Part shown: positions 22,918 through 34,408 of the stretch, in pieces | How the letters are laid out: each line of letters opens with the position of its first letter | Position numbering within the stretch: position 1 is the stretch's first letter | Source: Paragorgia papillata | Taxonomy: Eukaryota; Cnidaria; Anthozoa; Scleralcyonacea; Coralliidae | Direction: 5' to 3' | Assembly (NCBI GenBank): GCA_035771165.1 | Contig: JAWNZC010000232.1 | Location: 2,532,001-2,596,000, forward strand | Length of the DNA stretch: 64,000 nt | Program-made: the position numbers and the translations under genes | The notes under the pieces: model-generated | Told to the model about the DNA's origin: nothing | The model's database searches: none | What the model saw: only the letters and a program-made list of their open reading frames with translations

Positions 22918-23000
22918 TCGATCGGTTGCTCAGTCTGTCGGTCAGTCGGTTGGCCGGTCGGTTGGCCGGTCGGTTGGCCGGTCACCCGGTCAGTTACTTG
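22918..23000. repeat. GGTTGGCCGGTC minisatellite
   Basis: A 12-bp unit repeated about three times with flanking degenerate copies (CGGTCGATCGG...), in the intron or flank next to the SRCR exon. The Gln/Pro/Thr-rich and Gly/Arg-rich frames over it are spurious. Confidence 0.8.
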
Positions 23001-23249
23001 GTCGACGATCCGTTGGTACGATGAACCGTCGGAAGAGCGGACGAATGGATGAACGGACAAGCGGACAAACGGACCAACTCCACAAAAATTCTTGAAAATT
23101 CATAAAATCCTTTGAAAATCCATAATTATTTTCACAAGAAATCGGGAAAAATCCGAAAAAAATCCCTAAAAATCCGAAAATCCAGTGCAAAAATGCAAGG
23201 ATTTTTAAAAGTTTAAAAATCTCGTAGACTTTTAAGTGAGTGATTTGCC

Positions 23250-23349
23250 CCTCGACTTGTGATGTTTCCTCCACGGAAATACTGAAAAGTCTTGACTTGG
23301 TAACAATTGATAAGAGTATTAAAACTGATGAAACTACCATGACATTCAA
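23250..23349 (-). CDS. Possible signal-peptide exon upstream of the SRCR exon
   Basis: From an ATG at 23349 the minus strand encodes MNVMVVSSVLILLSIVTKS, a short polar start followed by a hydrophobic core as in a secretory signal, then a polar stretch. It lies about 400 bp upstream of the SRCR exon at 22847, a sensible place for a first exon. The donor site is not clear, and the next SRCR exons lie further upstream, so this would imply a separate gene or an alternative start. Weakly supported. Confidence 0.3.
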
Positions 23350-24815
23350 AGCTTTAACCAGAAAGTAAAATTACAATTTACAAAGTAACAATGTTAAACT
23401 CCCTTTGGCTATACCAAAAACAGATTTGCAAAAAAAACTTCTCTTATAGAGCTGCAAAATCAAGGAACGCTCTTCAGAGTGAACTGACTAATAACATAAT
23501 GCAATAAATTTCACCCTTCAGGCAACAACTGAGATCCTATGTTCCCCGAGCCCGGCGTAGGGCCGAAGGCCCGGAGCCCGGTGAGGGTGCTAATCTCGAC
23601 ACGCGAGGAGTCGTTTTACACGCGTGGACAAACGTGATATGCGAACGAATTTCTGTGATCTGAATATTTATCTGTATATATGTGTGGACGGGGATCTGTG
23701 AACGGACCATGCGCGGTTAAGATTGTGGGACACTGGGGTCAATATAGTTCTTGGCAAAAAGATTTGAACTAACAACATAATTTATTCTTGACAAAAAGAC
23801 TTGAGAAAGGAGTTTTTCGGAAACGTATATCACTTTTAAAAGAACAGAAACAAGTCAACGTCTACGCATAAAGCAAAACAACATCTCGAGTAGAAGGAAA
23901 CCCGTTAAACCGAAACTCGAAAGGAAGAAAAAGCAATAGTAAAAAAAAAATAGTAATCACGCAAAAATAGTAAAAATAGTAAAAGCAATAGTAATCACGA
24001 ACATTTAGTAGCAAAACTGTTCGAGTTTCCTTGTTTACATCCTGTCCTTTAAGTATTTTAAACGTATCCATTGCATGTCGCTTTGCTTGCCTGTTGTATT
24101 TTTTATCTGTGGCTGCCGTCTTAAGTTAATATCTTATTTTAAATAGTTTTCTTATTGTAAAACCACTTGTGACTTAACGTAGCTTGTCCATAATTTGGCA
24201 TAAAACTCGGAAAAGGAGCAATTTTTCTTCCGTAAAACGTACAAATGCTGTTGAAATATTTATTAACATGTAGGTGAAAACAGTTTCAGCACTTCATATT
24301 TCGAAATGAAAAATTGATTTTGCTAATAGCAGAAAAATGAATATAGCTGCATGTAGGTAGTTGTTTGAGTAGTTTTCAATCAGTTCAATGTTTTTGAAAA
24401 ATGCTTTCAGATATTGTAGCGAGGTTTTTTGTGAATATAGAATGACACGATCGGAAATGGAGGCTGTCGAGGCTCGCGAAATATGGGCTGACCCGTATTA
24501 GCTACGCATGCGTAGAACGAATATCTTGCGTGTATACGTCATCAATACACGGCCGACAACTCACTTGAGCCAGAAGTGAGCCAGCACGCACGTGGACTGC
24601 GAACTGCCCCATGAAAGTGGCCGATTTTCTATGCGATTTCCGATCGTGAAGAACTGCAAAATATAACCTTATAATTACGGCTGCCTCATTACCCAATTTC
24701 CCGGCCCCCAATAGAAAAGAGGGCAAGGGGGGTTCCATTAATGTTTTCTAATCAGGAGGTATTTACAAAAATTAATGTAAAAGCGGGCGAGGGGTTGTTG
24801 CATTTATTTATTTCT
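23350..24815. other. No recognised gene
   Basis: Contains a GC-rich hairpin at about 23548-23582 (GCCCGGCG...AGGGCCGAAGGCCC) and A-rich tracts near 23925-23990. A 78-codon minus frame at 24502-24738 has no family signature. Confidence 0.5.
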
Positions 24816-24817
24816 AG

Positions 24818-25365
24818 TAGACTGAAACTGAAACTGAAACTTTATTTATAGAAGGTTAAAATCATCTGGTTAGCAGAAGCCAATCTTACTTAGGGCCCTC
24901 TAAACGGATTAAAACTAAGACACAGGTATTGGTTTTACGGAGGAAGGAAAACAGGAGAATACAGTGAAAAATAGGCACGTCCAGGCGTGCATGTATCTAC
25001 TGCGTTTAATGCCTATAGCTACTATGGTAAAAACAATTGTTTTCATAGCTGAACAAGATTCTTGACAAAATTGATGGAATTGTATCTAGTTGTAACAACC
25101 TTGTATTCAGAACTAGAGCTGAACAAGTTTTTTGACAAAATTGTCTACTGTATGCTCACAGGCCATGCTGTGTTTTAACTTTGATAAATAACTCAGACTC
25201 TCAGAGTAAAGCCAGCAAGGCACAGAAGGCTAAGTCCTAACAACTCTACTCATATCTGGCATGAGTTCAAGCCCGGACTGGTGCATGGTCACCCATTCAA
25301 ATACCAACTCAATCCAAATGGGCTTAACTCCGGTCCTCAGTGATGAGAGGCAGTGCACTAATAGC
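24818..25365 (-). mobile_element. 5S-rRNA-derived SINE (SINE3-type)
   Basis: Read on the minus strand, the head contains GGAGTTAAGCCCA and, about 30 bp later, GGTATTTGAATGGGTGACC. In 5S rRNA genes the corresponding internal promoter reads AAGTTAAGC and TACTTGGATGGGTGACC, so the head is a diverged 5S gene. The body then has TTTTCCTTCCTCC, AGAGGGCCCTAAG and a TATAAATAAAG end with a (GTTTCA)n tail at 24818-24842. Body and tail resemble those of the tRNA-headed SINE at 7.7 kb. Confidence 0.8.
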
Positions 25366-26300
25366 TATTAAAGCTATAGTAAAGCTTTAAGTAGGTCAAT
25401 TAAATTAACATAACTATATAACAACTCACAAAATTTGACCTAATTGACTAATTTAAGTCATTATTTAAATATTTTCGTTACAACAATTTGTCAAACAATA
25501 ATGCAATCTAGTTAGAAGGTAAAGAAAATCGCTTGAGATAACAAGCATCTCGAGTATTACTGCTGTAAAATTTAATAGTGAATGAAAAAGATGTCCAACA
25601 AATTATGTCTTAAAAATTATAAGAGCAACCATACATTAATTGTTCTTCAAGACATATGCATACATGCAGAAAACGGTGCAATAAATGTTTGCACATTCAT
25701 AACACAGATTTTACATGACATTGACAACTGCAGAATACAATTTTACTCCATTAATACTGTATATAGACTTGCCAGTTACTGACATTTGACTATTTGTCAT
25801 CTACATCGACAATATGTTATTTAATAGCATATTTCGCTCGTGGACTACCATAGGTTTTGGGCACTGTTGCTTGACCATGAAGCTAACTTTGTTTTCTTAG
25901 AAGAAGGTCATCCATTTCTATTCGGCAACGCACAGTCTTGTCAGTTTACGAAGCTCGACCAGACATGTTGGCCATATAAATTTCCTCGTCTGAATATGAA
26001 ATCGTCCACGCAACGACTCGATTCATTTGCTTTCAAAAACTTTTATCATTATTTCAACAACGTCTAGTACATCACAATTAAGAATTGACTACGATTCATA
26101 CTTAAAATACTTACTAATTTTGTAAAAACTTCCTCTTGTTGAATATCCCGCTCCTCATCAAATATTTCGCTCCATTCGACGGTGCTGTCAACAATGACTT
26201 ACGAAATACTTGGTGTACAGTAGTTATTTTGGCTTCGGTGGTCTGTCGTGAGTCAATCGTTTTATTCTATGTTTTGATTGGCTCCGAAGGCATTCTTTTG
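25366..26300. other. No recognised gene
   Basis: Two short plus-strand frames (25582-25782, 25840-26067) have no recognisable motif. The second is the more protein-like but lacks splice or start context. Confidence 0.45.
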
Positions 26301-26303
26301 TTA

Positions 26304-26703
26304 ACTTACATTACATTACATTACATTACATTACATTACATTACATTACATTACATTACATTACATTACATTACATTACATTACATAATTACATTACATA
26401 ATTACATTATATAATTACATTACATTACATTACATTACATTACATTACATTACATTACATTACATTACATTACATTACATTACATTACATTACATTACAT
26501 TACATTACATTACATTACATTACATTACATTACATTACATTACATTACATTACATTACATTACATTACATTACATTACATTACATTACATTACATTACAT
26601 TACATTACATTACATTACATTACATTACATTACATTACATTACATTACATTACATTACATTACATTACATTACATTACATTACATTACATTACATTACAT
26701 TAC
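26304..26703. repeat. (TTACA)n microsatellite, about 400 bp
   Basis: An almost pure TTACA pentamer array with a few ATAATTACAT interruptions at 26383-26418. The final 280 bp are uninterrupted. Confidence 0.97.
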
Positions 26704-26934
26704 ACGGACGACAGCAATGAATCTACTCGCGCATGCGCAGTAGATACAAAAACCCTCAAAGCACAGGAGAGACCAACTAAACTCTACTCACACGAGTCTC
26801 AAGAAGTCACCCATCCAAGAACTAAACCCGTCCAACCATGCCTAACTTTAGACTCGCCAACCGTGCTCCCATAATCCTCATAACAAATTAACTTTGTAGT
26901 ATTATGTAAATAGTTAGCAGTTTTAATATGTATT

Positions 26935-27045
26935 AACTCATATTCCTGAGCAAGGTTTCCCAGAGCTAGGTGAATAAAATCGTGTGGCGTTTGCCAGAAT
27001 AAAATACTAAAGACCAATTCGGACATGGAAAATAGTTAATTTATT
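26935..27045. repeat. Dispersed repeat, AATAAAATCGTCTGGCG family
   Basis: ATTCCTGAGCAAGG, GGTGAATAAAATCGTGTGGC and GCCAGAATAAAATACTAAA, then CACC-like AATTCGGACA, recur at 40079-40175 in the same order, and in part at 59274, 59823 and 5315. The family is unknown. The core TCTGGCGTTAGCCAGA is a palindrome. Confidence 0.75.
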
Positions 27046-27146
27046 TTAATGTTACGTATACACACGGCTCTTTGAAAACCAGATGGTGTTGAATAGGCTA
27101 CAGTGTCAAAATAACTTTAGTTAAAGATTAAAGGAAAATAGCTTAC

Positions 27147-27470
27147 CCGATTCGTTACTACATATGACACCGGCATCGTCTTGGTGAATGCAATTGTGTG
27201 TTCCCCATCCTCTATGACTACACCCGGCTAAGTACTGTTCACTTCCTGTACAATCAACCTCATCAAGCCATATTGTTCCATTACCATCAGGAACATCACG
27301 ACGTTGAAGAGCTGCACTAACTCCGCGATAGCCAAGTTGTCGACAAACCACGTAAGCATCGTTAAAGTCCCAGTTGTTCTCACAAACCGTTCCCCATTTT
27401 CCGTGGTAAAATATTTCAACACGTCCAATACCAAAGTTCTTTAATGGTCCTTGCAATCTGATGGTAATAC
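27147..27470 (-). CDS. SRCR-domain exon (middle of three)
   Basis: A 324-bp exon, with acceptor TTGGTAG|GTATTAC and donor ATCGG|GTAAGC, phase 1 at both ends. It encodes one SRCR domain: GRVEIFYHGKWGTVCENNWD, AYVVCRQLGYRG, IWLDEVDCTGSE and GWGTHNC, with the last cysteine in GVICSNES. It is about 75% identical by eye to the exon at 22.5 kb, including the DVPDGNGTIW segment. The first G at the exon border combines with GT of the next exon into a glycine, so the three exons could be spliced in frame. Role: extracellular recognition module; the ligand is unknown. Confidence 0.9.
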
Positions 27471-27610
27471 CTACCAAAAATAGCTGTAAATTTAAAATGT
27501 ATCTTTCTTCTAACAAAATTTACTAAAAATTATTTATTTATTGATTGATCGATTTTTTTACTATATCCGAAAGCAGAACACATAACACATAACAAAGTCT
27601 GACTTATATA

Positions 27611-27933
27611 CAGTGTGTATCAAAAAAATTCGAACCCTTAGAAAATGAATTAGCATTCTTTTCAAACAACGTATTGTAGTATAGTTTGAAAGCCCTAAGC
27701 ACTTCGCTGAACCCACAGATGCGTAAAACACACGGTCTTATACACCTGGGAAATTAAGATAACTTGAAGTGTATGCATGGTGAAAGTATTTAAAAGCTTT
27801 TTCGCTTCGTTCAACTTATGTGCTGATTAATTTATAACGCAGCGCTTTTAGGGCTTTCAAACTACTACAATAGGTTGTTTGAAAAGAATGCTAATTCATT
27901 TTCTAAGGGTTCGAATTTTTTTGATACACACTG
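27611..27933. mobile_element. 323-bp Tc1/mariner-type MITE
   Basis: Ends CAGTGTGTATCAAAAAAATT and its exact reverse complement, flanked by TA on both sides (27609-27610, 27934-27935). Inverted similarity continues inward for over 90 bp (GAATTAGCATTCTTTTCAAA). The TA duplication and the CAGTGTGTATCAAAA-type end are typical of mariner-mobilised MITEs. Confidence 0.88.
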
Positions 27934-27935
27934 TA

Positions 27936-28880
27936 TAGTGGAACTAATTTATGCTATAGTCTCCCAAACAAGCTGAAAAACGCAAAAACCTTGAATTCTT
28001 TCAACGTTCTTCTCACTGCAACTAGCTTGCGGTATTTTCATTTTTACTTATATATGTAAATATACTATTATTACATATTAATATTTTGTATGGTATATTC
28101 TTCACGGCTCTATTAACAAAAGGTGCGCATAGCGTACATGTATCTGCGCCGAATCCGATAAAAGATAATTAGCTTAATAGAGACTTTCCGAATTTGCTCC
28201 AATTCCTATAAAACAATGGCACAAATGAAATCGTAATGCATTCACTTTTTCCCTTCATATTCAGCCTCGATTTCAAGACATTGTTCGCGCCCATTGAAGC
28301 AAATTCGAGAAGTGTCCATTAATCCAGTTCAGTGAACGTAATAAGCGAAAGAGATGACACGTCAATCCGTTGATAATACGTCATTTCCCAAAATTACGCG
28401 ACCAGGTCGAAAATATTGCTGTCGACATGTGAGTTTTATGGCAATTCAAAATACTTCATCAATAAAACTTACTTTGTCATTGTATTTAACATTCCTATGG
28501 AGTACATTATAATATGGTTAAATAATTCACAATTTGGTCAGCATTAACGTCCTCATTTCATTGAATTCTAACTCAGTTTTTATTGGTGTTATTGATAGCA
28601 TTTTGTGACACCATATCGCTATAAAACTCACATCACGCCACGTGCATGCATGTCAGCTTCCAGCGTCGCGTAATTTTGAAAATGTGCGTAAAAAAGAAAA
28701 TATCGTGGGGCAGATCGTGGTTTATTAGAAACAACTTACAGAAACCTATTAAAATAGGCAGTCAATGACTACATGTGTGTACTTGCTAATAAACTTGATT
28801 GTATTGAAAATGTAAAAGAGCACTACCGGTTCACTTGAGAGATATATACTTCTCATTCTTAAGCCTTTAACAGGGAAAAG
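27936..28880. other. No recognised gene
   Basis: AT-rich, no element ends or coding character that I can support. Confidence 0.5.
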
Positions 28881-29325
28881 TCCACTCCACTCCACTCCAC
28901 TCCACTCCACAACCACTCCACTCCACTCCACAACCATTTCACTCCACTCCACTCCACAACCACTTCACTCTCTCCACTCCACTCCACGCCACTCCACTCC
29001 ACAACCACTTCACTACACTACACTACACTACACTACACTACACTACACTACACTACACTACACTACACTACACTACACTACACTACACTACACTACACTG
29101 CACTGCACTGCACTGCACTGCACTGCACTGCACTGCACTGCACTGCACTGCACTGCACTGCACTGCACTGCACTGCACTGCACTGCACTGCACTGCACTG
29201 CACTGCACTGCACTGCACTGCACTGCACTGCACTGCACTGCACTGCACTGCACTGCACTGCACTGCACTGCACTGCACTGCACTGCACTGCACTGCACTG
29301 CACTACACTACACTACACTACACTA
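28881..29325. repeat. Block-structured pentamer array (CTCCA/CTACA/CTGCA)
   Basis: CTCCA units with CAACCACTTCA interruptions (28881-29010) change to pure CTACA (29011-29097), then pure CTGCA (29098-29302), then CTACA again. Each change is one base in the unit. Confidence 0.97.
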
Positions 29326-32160
29326 AAAGAAATTCTACTTAACGAGGGTAGCTCAATTACAAAAGCTATTTCTAATTTCTCCTAGCGGATGGTGATAAAT
29401 CAACTACATGCATGTATCAACGTTCACTTTATACCAAGAATATTATTTTCTTAATGCAACATTAAACTATTAAATAAACTTATCTCTAGAAGCTTTAATA
29501 CTTATATATTTTACTCTTTCTAACGTCTGATGATTTTACTCGTTAATCAGAGACCCCTCGAAGGGTTAATAACGTTGATTCCTGACACATATGGCAAGTA
29601 TCTATAAGCTAAATTTAAAAAATGTAGTTCAAAATTCTGGGATTGTTTGTCCCTTGAAGACGTCTTTATAAAGACGTGTTGGCCTGACTCGATAAATCGC
29701 ACATTGCCTGTTTTTTCAACTTTTCAATGATCTTGTATATCGCACAAAAACTGCGGTTGATCACAGTTGCAAGTTTACTATAAGTTATATGGCCAGAAAA
29801 GTCGGACATTGCGCCTGCGGCACAGCAGCGTTATCTCATAAAAATGAAGCATTTACAGCAAAATAAAATACAAGGGTTTACAAGAGTGATACTTTGCAAA
29901 GATGGTTTCTAATTCTAGGTCTCTTACTACTTATAATGACACAACAAGATTTCATAGAAGTGATTAGTAACTTGTTCCATTTTGTAGCTAGTTATGGCTA
30001 GTTGGCGCTCTATTATGCCTTTTAAATGTTCTCAAATAAAGCGCTGAGCGCGATACTTGATGGCAGATAGCATGAATCGAATAACTATTTTTAATTTGGA
30101 ACGACGGAGTCTTGTGGTACAATCTTACCTATTTATAAATCAAGGTATTTTTCGTTAGAGCGATGCAAAGAAGTTGCTCCAAAATCCAGCAAAATATGTG
30201 TAGTTTGCAAGCTTTTCGTGACCAAGGTTATTATGAGATTCAAATTGCAGTTTAAACGCATGTTCATTTTCAGTCAAACATACGACCAGAATAAGCAACA
30301 CCATGGCCACATTTAATATCAAAATTGGTCTTTCAGAGCCTGTAATTATTGAGGTCAGCAGCTTTATTCTGCGCCAGCTATAGGCCGGGAGACATTGGGC
30401 ATGATTGAAAATTACCGGAAGCTCCAACGCTAGATTGCGGGAAGGGCCGCGCGTGAAATTGAAAATGGTAAATACAGTCCTACAGACTACAAAACTCATC
30501 CATAATTTATAGAATGTTGCAAAATTTGGAAACAATTTTTTGTAAGTATAGGTTAGTGACTGAAACGGAGGTCACTAACCGACTTAGTTTATTCATGACA
30601 CAGACGATATTTGTCGTTATTTAACAAAAAAATGGTATTCTATACGTAGTTTTAAAGCGATATAGTAGGTCATTTAATATGCCAGGTCAGTAACCTATAT
30701 ATTAAGCGCGGCACATCAAAGATAATTTATGCACGAATAGCCTAAATCATAATAATGTTCAATGTGGCCCTGAGGAGGGTCAAATATATTTTACAATGGA
30801 TGTCCATAATAAATGTATTTTCTATAGATTCACCAGGCGGAAAGCGTATTCTTCGTAACGTAAAGTCGACAGAAGAGTTGGTATGACCCCGAGAAGAAAT
30901 CACGAGATACATCATTTGTTCACATCATAAACTGTTTCTTAGCAGAGAGGTATGCGGTGCTTTGAGAAAATTATGATAGAGTTGAAAACCACGTTGGTTT
31001 CCATAACAAATAGCTAGTTTCCGGCAAAAGCTTATTTTACGCAGGAGTCCGCTGATTACTATGTGGGCTCAAATGTCCAAAATTTCTGGCCATGCACGTT
31101 ACAAATATTTACTAGTTACATCAGCAATATTGCCTTTCTTAGAAAATAATGTGTTGCTCTTCGACTAGCTTCGTACAATTATATGGCGGCGAAACATTAC
31201 AAACACGGTCGGATAAAAAATACTTGTTTCCATCGTTCAAACTGACTGCTTGAACGTTAACGCAAAAAAAACCGGAGCTTTGATTGTCTCCGATTTAATT
31301 GTCGCGCGTTCGTTAGAGTTATACAACAAGTTAAGAAACACACACACACACACACACGCACGCAACACGATAGCAATATATCTGCTGTGCAGAGACAAAA
31401 ATTAATCTTTTTTTTTTGTTGATTTAAGGGTTAGAGTAATTAAATAAAATTCACCTTTTCTTACATTACTTCATTGGCTGATAGATCGATTGAGAAATTG
31501 ATCAATCGATCAATTAACTAATTTGTTATTTGATCGATTTATTGGTTGAACGATTAACTTGTTCTAATATAGGCTAATACTAAAATTAGTTTGTATTACT
31601 TTTAAATATCTTGGTAAAGTTGCAATTTAAATAAGACCTGTTTTTCAAAAAAATGTCATAAACTAATAGTTGGAAATAGGCCATTGCAGCGTGTCTGTCT
31701 TTCTTCTTTAATTCTGAAAAAACATTTAATTTGTATTTAGAGATAAACAATTTAGTTTGTTTGCCGCGTTATATATTCAAGTTTTTGCATTTAAATTGTA
31801 GTGTTGCGCAGAGGACTCGACATATAATAAAACATTCCTTTTGCTATACGTTTATAACTTTTTCAGCAATGTCAACCTTTCAATTCTGTTTCAGAAATGT
31901 AGTGGTAACCACAACCTTAAACTTTTAAAAACTATTGAAAAACAGAAATTCTAATGCCATAGAAAGTGCGGCGCATCTTACTTCAGCTTTTCAATTTTAT
32001 TTTCGGAAATAGCTCAAACATTTGAGACAAGAAATAATCTTTGTTTACCTTACTGATCAAAAAAATAAAATTTGTTGGTTAATGAATATACCAAGTACTC
32101 AATATATTGGGAATATTTTGTTGTCAAATTATATAATTTGTAAATAATGTTGTAACTGTG
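29326..32160. other. Mostly non-coding; hairpin and CA repeat
   Basis: A perfect short hairpin GGTTAGTGAC/GTCACTAACC lies at 30551-30580. A (CA)n run is at 31341-31358. Repeated (T)TGATCGAT motifs lie at 31480-31550. A 126-codon minus frame (30535-30155) includes a hydrophobic segment (MVLLILVVCL) but no known domain; I do not call it a gene. Confidence 0.5.
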
Positions 32161-32334
32161 CAGGGGCGGGATTTAGCGTTAGTCAAATAAGTCATACGAC
32201 TAAGGTATAAAAAAATTCACAAGAAAAAATAATTATCGTATCGTTCTTCCCTCCGTCTCGAGATCGCCGAGATAATCGACTAGGTGAGACTGCCGACCGG
32301 CATGTTAACCCGTGCCGCGCGGTTTACTTCGTTC

Positions 32335-32655
32335 TTTCTCGACGGATTTGAACCTATTGTATCAGCCGCTGTGATTGGTTGACTTTATAAATAAGTCTTT
32401 ATAGCGACCTGTGATTGGTTTGCCGAGTGTTTGCCGGATGTATTTGTCTTTCTCAACGGATTTAGACCCGTTGTATCACCCTTTGTGATTGGCTTAATTT
32501 TTCAATAGCTCTTTATCAAGAGCACGGATTGATTTAGCCGCGTTTTACTTTGTAGTTCTCGACTGATTTGTGCACTGATCTGTGATTGATTCTGATTAAC
32601 TTGCGCTAGGCAGGTCGTGTCACAGTCACTATAAGCGGATTCTTTCGTTTCGAAC
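32335..32655 (+). promoter_or_regulatory. Candidate promoter with three inverted CCAAT boxes
   Basis: GTGATTGG occurs at 32371, 32411 and 32485 (ATTGG is the reverse of CCAAT). The outer copies lie in a duplicated segment: CGACGGATTTGAACCTATTG at 32340 against CAACGGATTTAGACCCGTTG at 32456, 116 bp apart. All are upstream of the ATG at 32656. Repeated CCAAT boxes are typical of NF-Y-bound, TATA-less promoters. Function is inferred. Confidence 0.5.
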
Positions 32656-32745
32656 ATGGCTTTGCCAAATACAAACGTGATAGATCTTGATGTATTCGCT
32701 TTGAAGGACAACGGCGAGATTGTGTTGCGAGAGATTTATAAAACG
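32656..32745 (+). CDS. Candidate first exon, unknown protein
   Basis: From ATG 32656 (context GAACATGG) 30 codons read MALPNTNVIDLDVFALKDNG and on to EIYKT, followed by a canonical AACG|GTAAGT donor. The segment has normal amino acid composition and good start context. Joined to the next exon at 32783, the best frame of that exon is off by two bases, so a base change, another acceptor, or decay must be assumed. No family recognised. Confidence 0.5.
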
Positions 32746-32782
32746 GTAAGTTTAATACCGCCGTCGATTCAAGGGTCAACAG

Positions 32783-32908
32783 GCGAAGGATGCTTTTCGC
32801 AAAGGAGCATTTTACCAAAATTGGCAAGACGCTTCAAATTAATTTTGGCACTGAGATATACGTGGTAATATTCGCTGACAATGACAAGAAACCTCGTGCT
32901 GCTCTCAG
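32783..32908 (+). CDS. Candidate second exon, unknown protein
   Basis: Between a CAACAG acceptor and a CTCAG|GTAAGC donor, one frame stays open for the whole 126 bp and reads RRMLFAKEHFTKIGKTLQIN, then FGTEIYVVIFADNDKKPRAAL. A basic helix followed by a hydrophobic EIYVVIF strand loosely recalls the MADS-box layout, but spacing differs by two residues and key basic residues are missing, so I treat this as a hint only. Phase does not match exon 1. Confidence 0.4.
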
Positions 32909-32967
32909 GTAAGCAGATTTTTCTCCCTTAATTATTTTCTAGTTTCTTTAAGTTCGTTCGACGTGTA

Positions 32968-33129
32968 GAGCGTTTTCTCTCACGTGATCGGTGGCCCCAT
33001 TGGGGTGGTGAAACAATACGAAATATTTGAATAAGAAAGACCTAATTCCCATGCCGTACACCAATATGGCCGCCATTTCATTGTTTTGGTACACCAATAT
33101 GGCTGCCGTGACGTGACGTGAAAACGCTC
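32968..33129. mobile_element. MITE with GAGCGTTTT ends, TA duplication
   Basis: TA|GAGCGTTTTCTCTCACGTGA at the left and CGTGACGTGAAAACGCTC|TA at the right. The interior has two ACACCAATATGGC(C/T)GCC segments. A common type of small invertebrate MITE. Confidence 0.8.
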
Positions 33130-33245
33130 TATAAAGACATATAAATTCTACACGGAATTTTAATAATACGACAATAACAAACTTCGCCACTATTGAGACC
33201 ACATGGCATGTCTTCAATCATGTTATTTTATGTGAAAGACCATAG

Positions 33246-33542
33246 TTAGGGCCTGTTTTCAAGGTAGGGTTACCCCTAGCCTGGGTCAAAGTTAGTGGGT
33301 CAACTATATTAGATGTGGTTACCAAGCACTAATGACAAGAAGCCTGGAACAAGTAAAACGTTGTCCTGGGTAGGCGAGTTTTCCCTACCAAATGCATTTA
33401 CAAGGACAAAACATAACCCAGCTACTGGGGTAACCCTATTGTGGTGATCTAGTGTCCTTGTAAATACAACAAACAAACAACAAAAACCGAGGAAATGTAA
33501 CCCAGTGGCTAGGGTAATACCTCCTTGTAAAAAAGCCCTTAA
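33246..33542. mobile_element. MITE with TTAGGGC.../...GCCCTTAA ends
   Basis: The left TTAGGGCCTGTTTTCAAGGT, then GGGTTACCCCTAGCC, is mirrored at the right by GGCTAGGGTAATACC and CCTTGTAAAAAAGCCCTTAA. Internal copies of GTAACCC/GGGTTAC add further symmetry. TTAA-like ends would fit piggyBac-type mobility, not proven. Confidence 0.7.
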
Positions 33543-34177
33543 TATAGAGACTGAGTCAGGCCTACAACGTTTTTGAATTTGACACAGTATTTAAATGTTT
33601 TAGGTCTGAGGCATCTGGGAATTGCCTATACAGCTCTGTTTCGAACTCTGGCATAGAGTGAAATGGTCTAATCTGCAGTATGGTTATCATTTTCACATAA
33701 AATGAAGTCATGAATCTTATTAAATATTTGAAGTAGATTTATTGTACCTGTTGTTTATTTCTTGGTTAAAATAATTAAATGTGCTATTTTAATTACTGTA
33801 ACATATAAATTGTAAAATTGTTTCTCAAATGAAATACAGAAATGATACAATTTGCATTTGGACAAAATAATTTTTGGAAATGATGGTACTTAGAAAATGC
33901 AAGTTGACATCTGAGATTTCCCTCACTGTAGTGCCCTCCGAATGCCGAAAATAGCATTTCAGACGCAAAATTTTCTGCGAGAGCATGACCGCCCACCCCG
34001 CCTAGAACCCAGATATTTTGGACTAATGTGACAAAAATCCTAGATCCGCCCCTGCTCTGATGCTTTTTTTAATTTTATTATTTTTTTTAATAGTATTTAC
34101 CCAGGAAGCCTACTCGCGCAAAGCGATTTTCAGTAGGATCCTGAAAATTTAAAAAACTAAAAACATATTACTGTAAG

Positions 34178-34408
34178 TCAAGGTTGTTTAAATTCACAAG
34201 CATTAAAATGTAAGAAAACTATAAAAACTCTCTTTAAACTTTGTTTAACTTTAGCCTTAAAACATGGTAGAGAGAGAGTTTCTCTTATAACAAAATCCAG
34301 ATTGTTCCATTCAGTGAGAGCATGGAATTTAAATTTTTGCTTTCCGCATTTGGTGGCAGGCTGAGGGAGATGTAAGTCATTTTTGTCACTTTGACTGCTT
34401 TGAAACAC
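34178..34408 (-). pseudogene. LINE ORF2 C-terminal fragment
   Basis: The frame contains LPQPATKCGKQKFKFHALTE, W-N-L-D, then a SLPCFKAKVKQSL segment, the order seen at the very end of many LINE ORF2 proteins (F.y.a...WN.LP......s...FK..lk..l). No RT domain lies upstream on that strand, so it is a 5'-truncated copy. Confidence 0.55.

Larger units (their letters stand above)
32161..34054. mobile_element. Putative 1.9-kb element with CAGGGGCGG ends
   Basis: The left end is CAGGGGCGGGATTTAG. The right end is the reverse complement of CAGGGGCGGATCTAGGATTT. The flanks CTGTG/CTCTG match 4 of 5 bases, close to the 5-bp duplications of the other CAGGGGCG elements here. It contains two smaller MITEs and the candidate exons at 32.66-32.91 kb. 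It may instead be ends of two separate copies by chance. Confidence 0.5.

Noticed and set aside
25280..25345. 5S rRNA gene
   Set aside because: Only the internal promoter part is recognisable, strongly diverged, and followed by a SINE body and tail.
29083..29303. Three overlapping 66-71-codon frames of repeated MQCSAV type
   Set aside because: Pure CTGCA repeat read in different frames.
30155..30535. 126-codon minus-strand frame as a membrane protein
   Set aside because: Only one hydrophobic stretch, no domain and no splice or promoter support.
32656..32908. MADS-box gene
   Set aside because: Only a loose alternation of basic and hydrophobic residues; spacing and key residues do not fit. 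Kept only as an unknown candidate.
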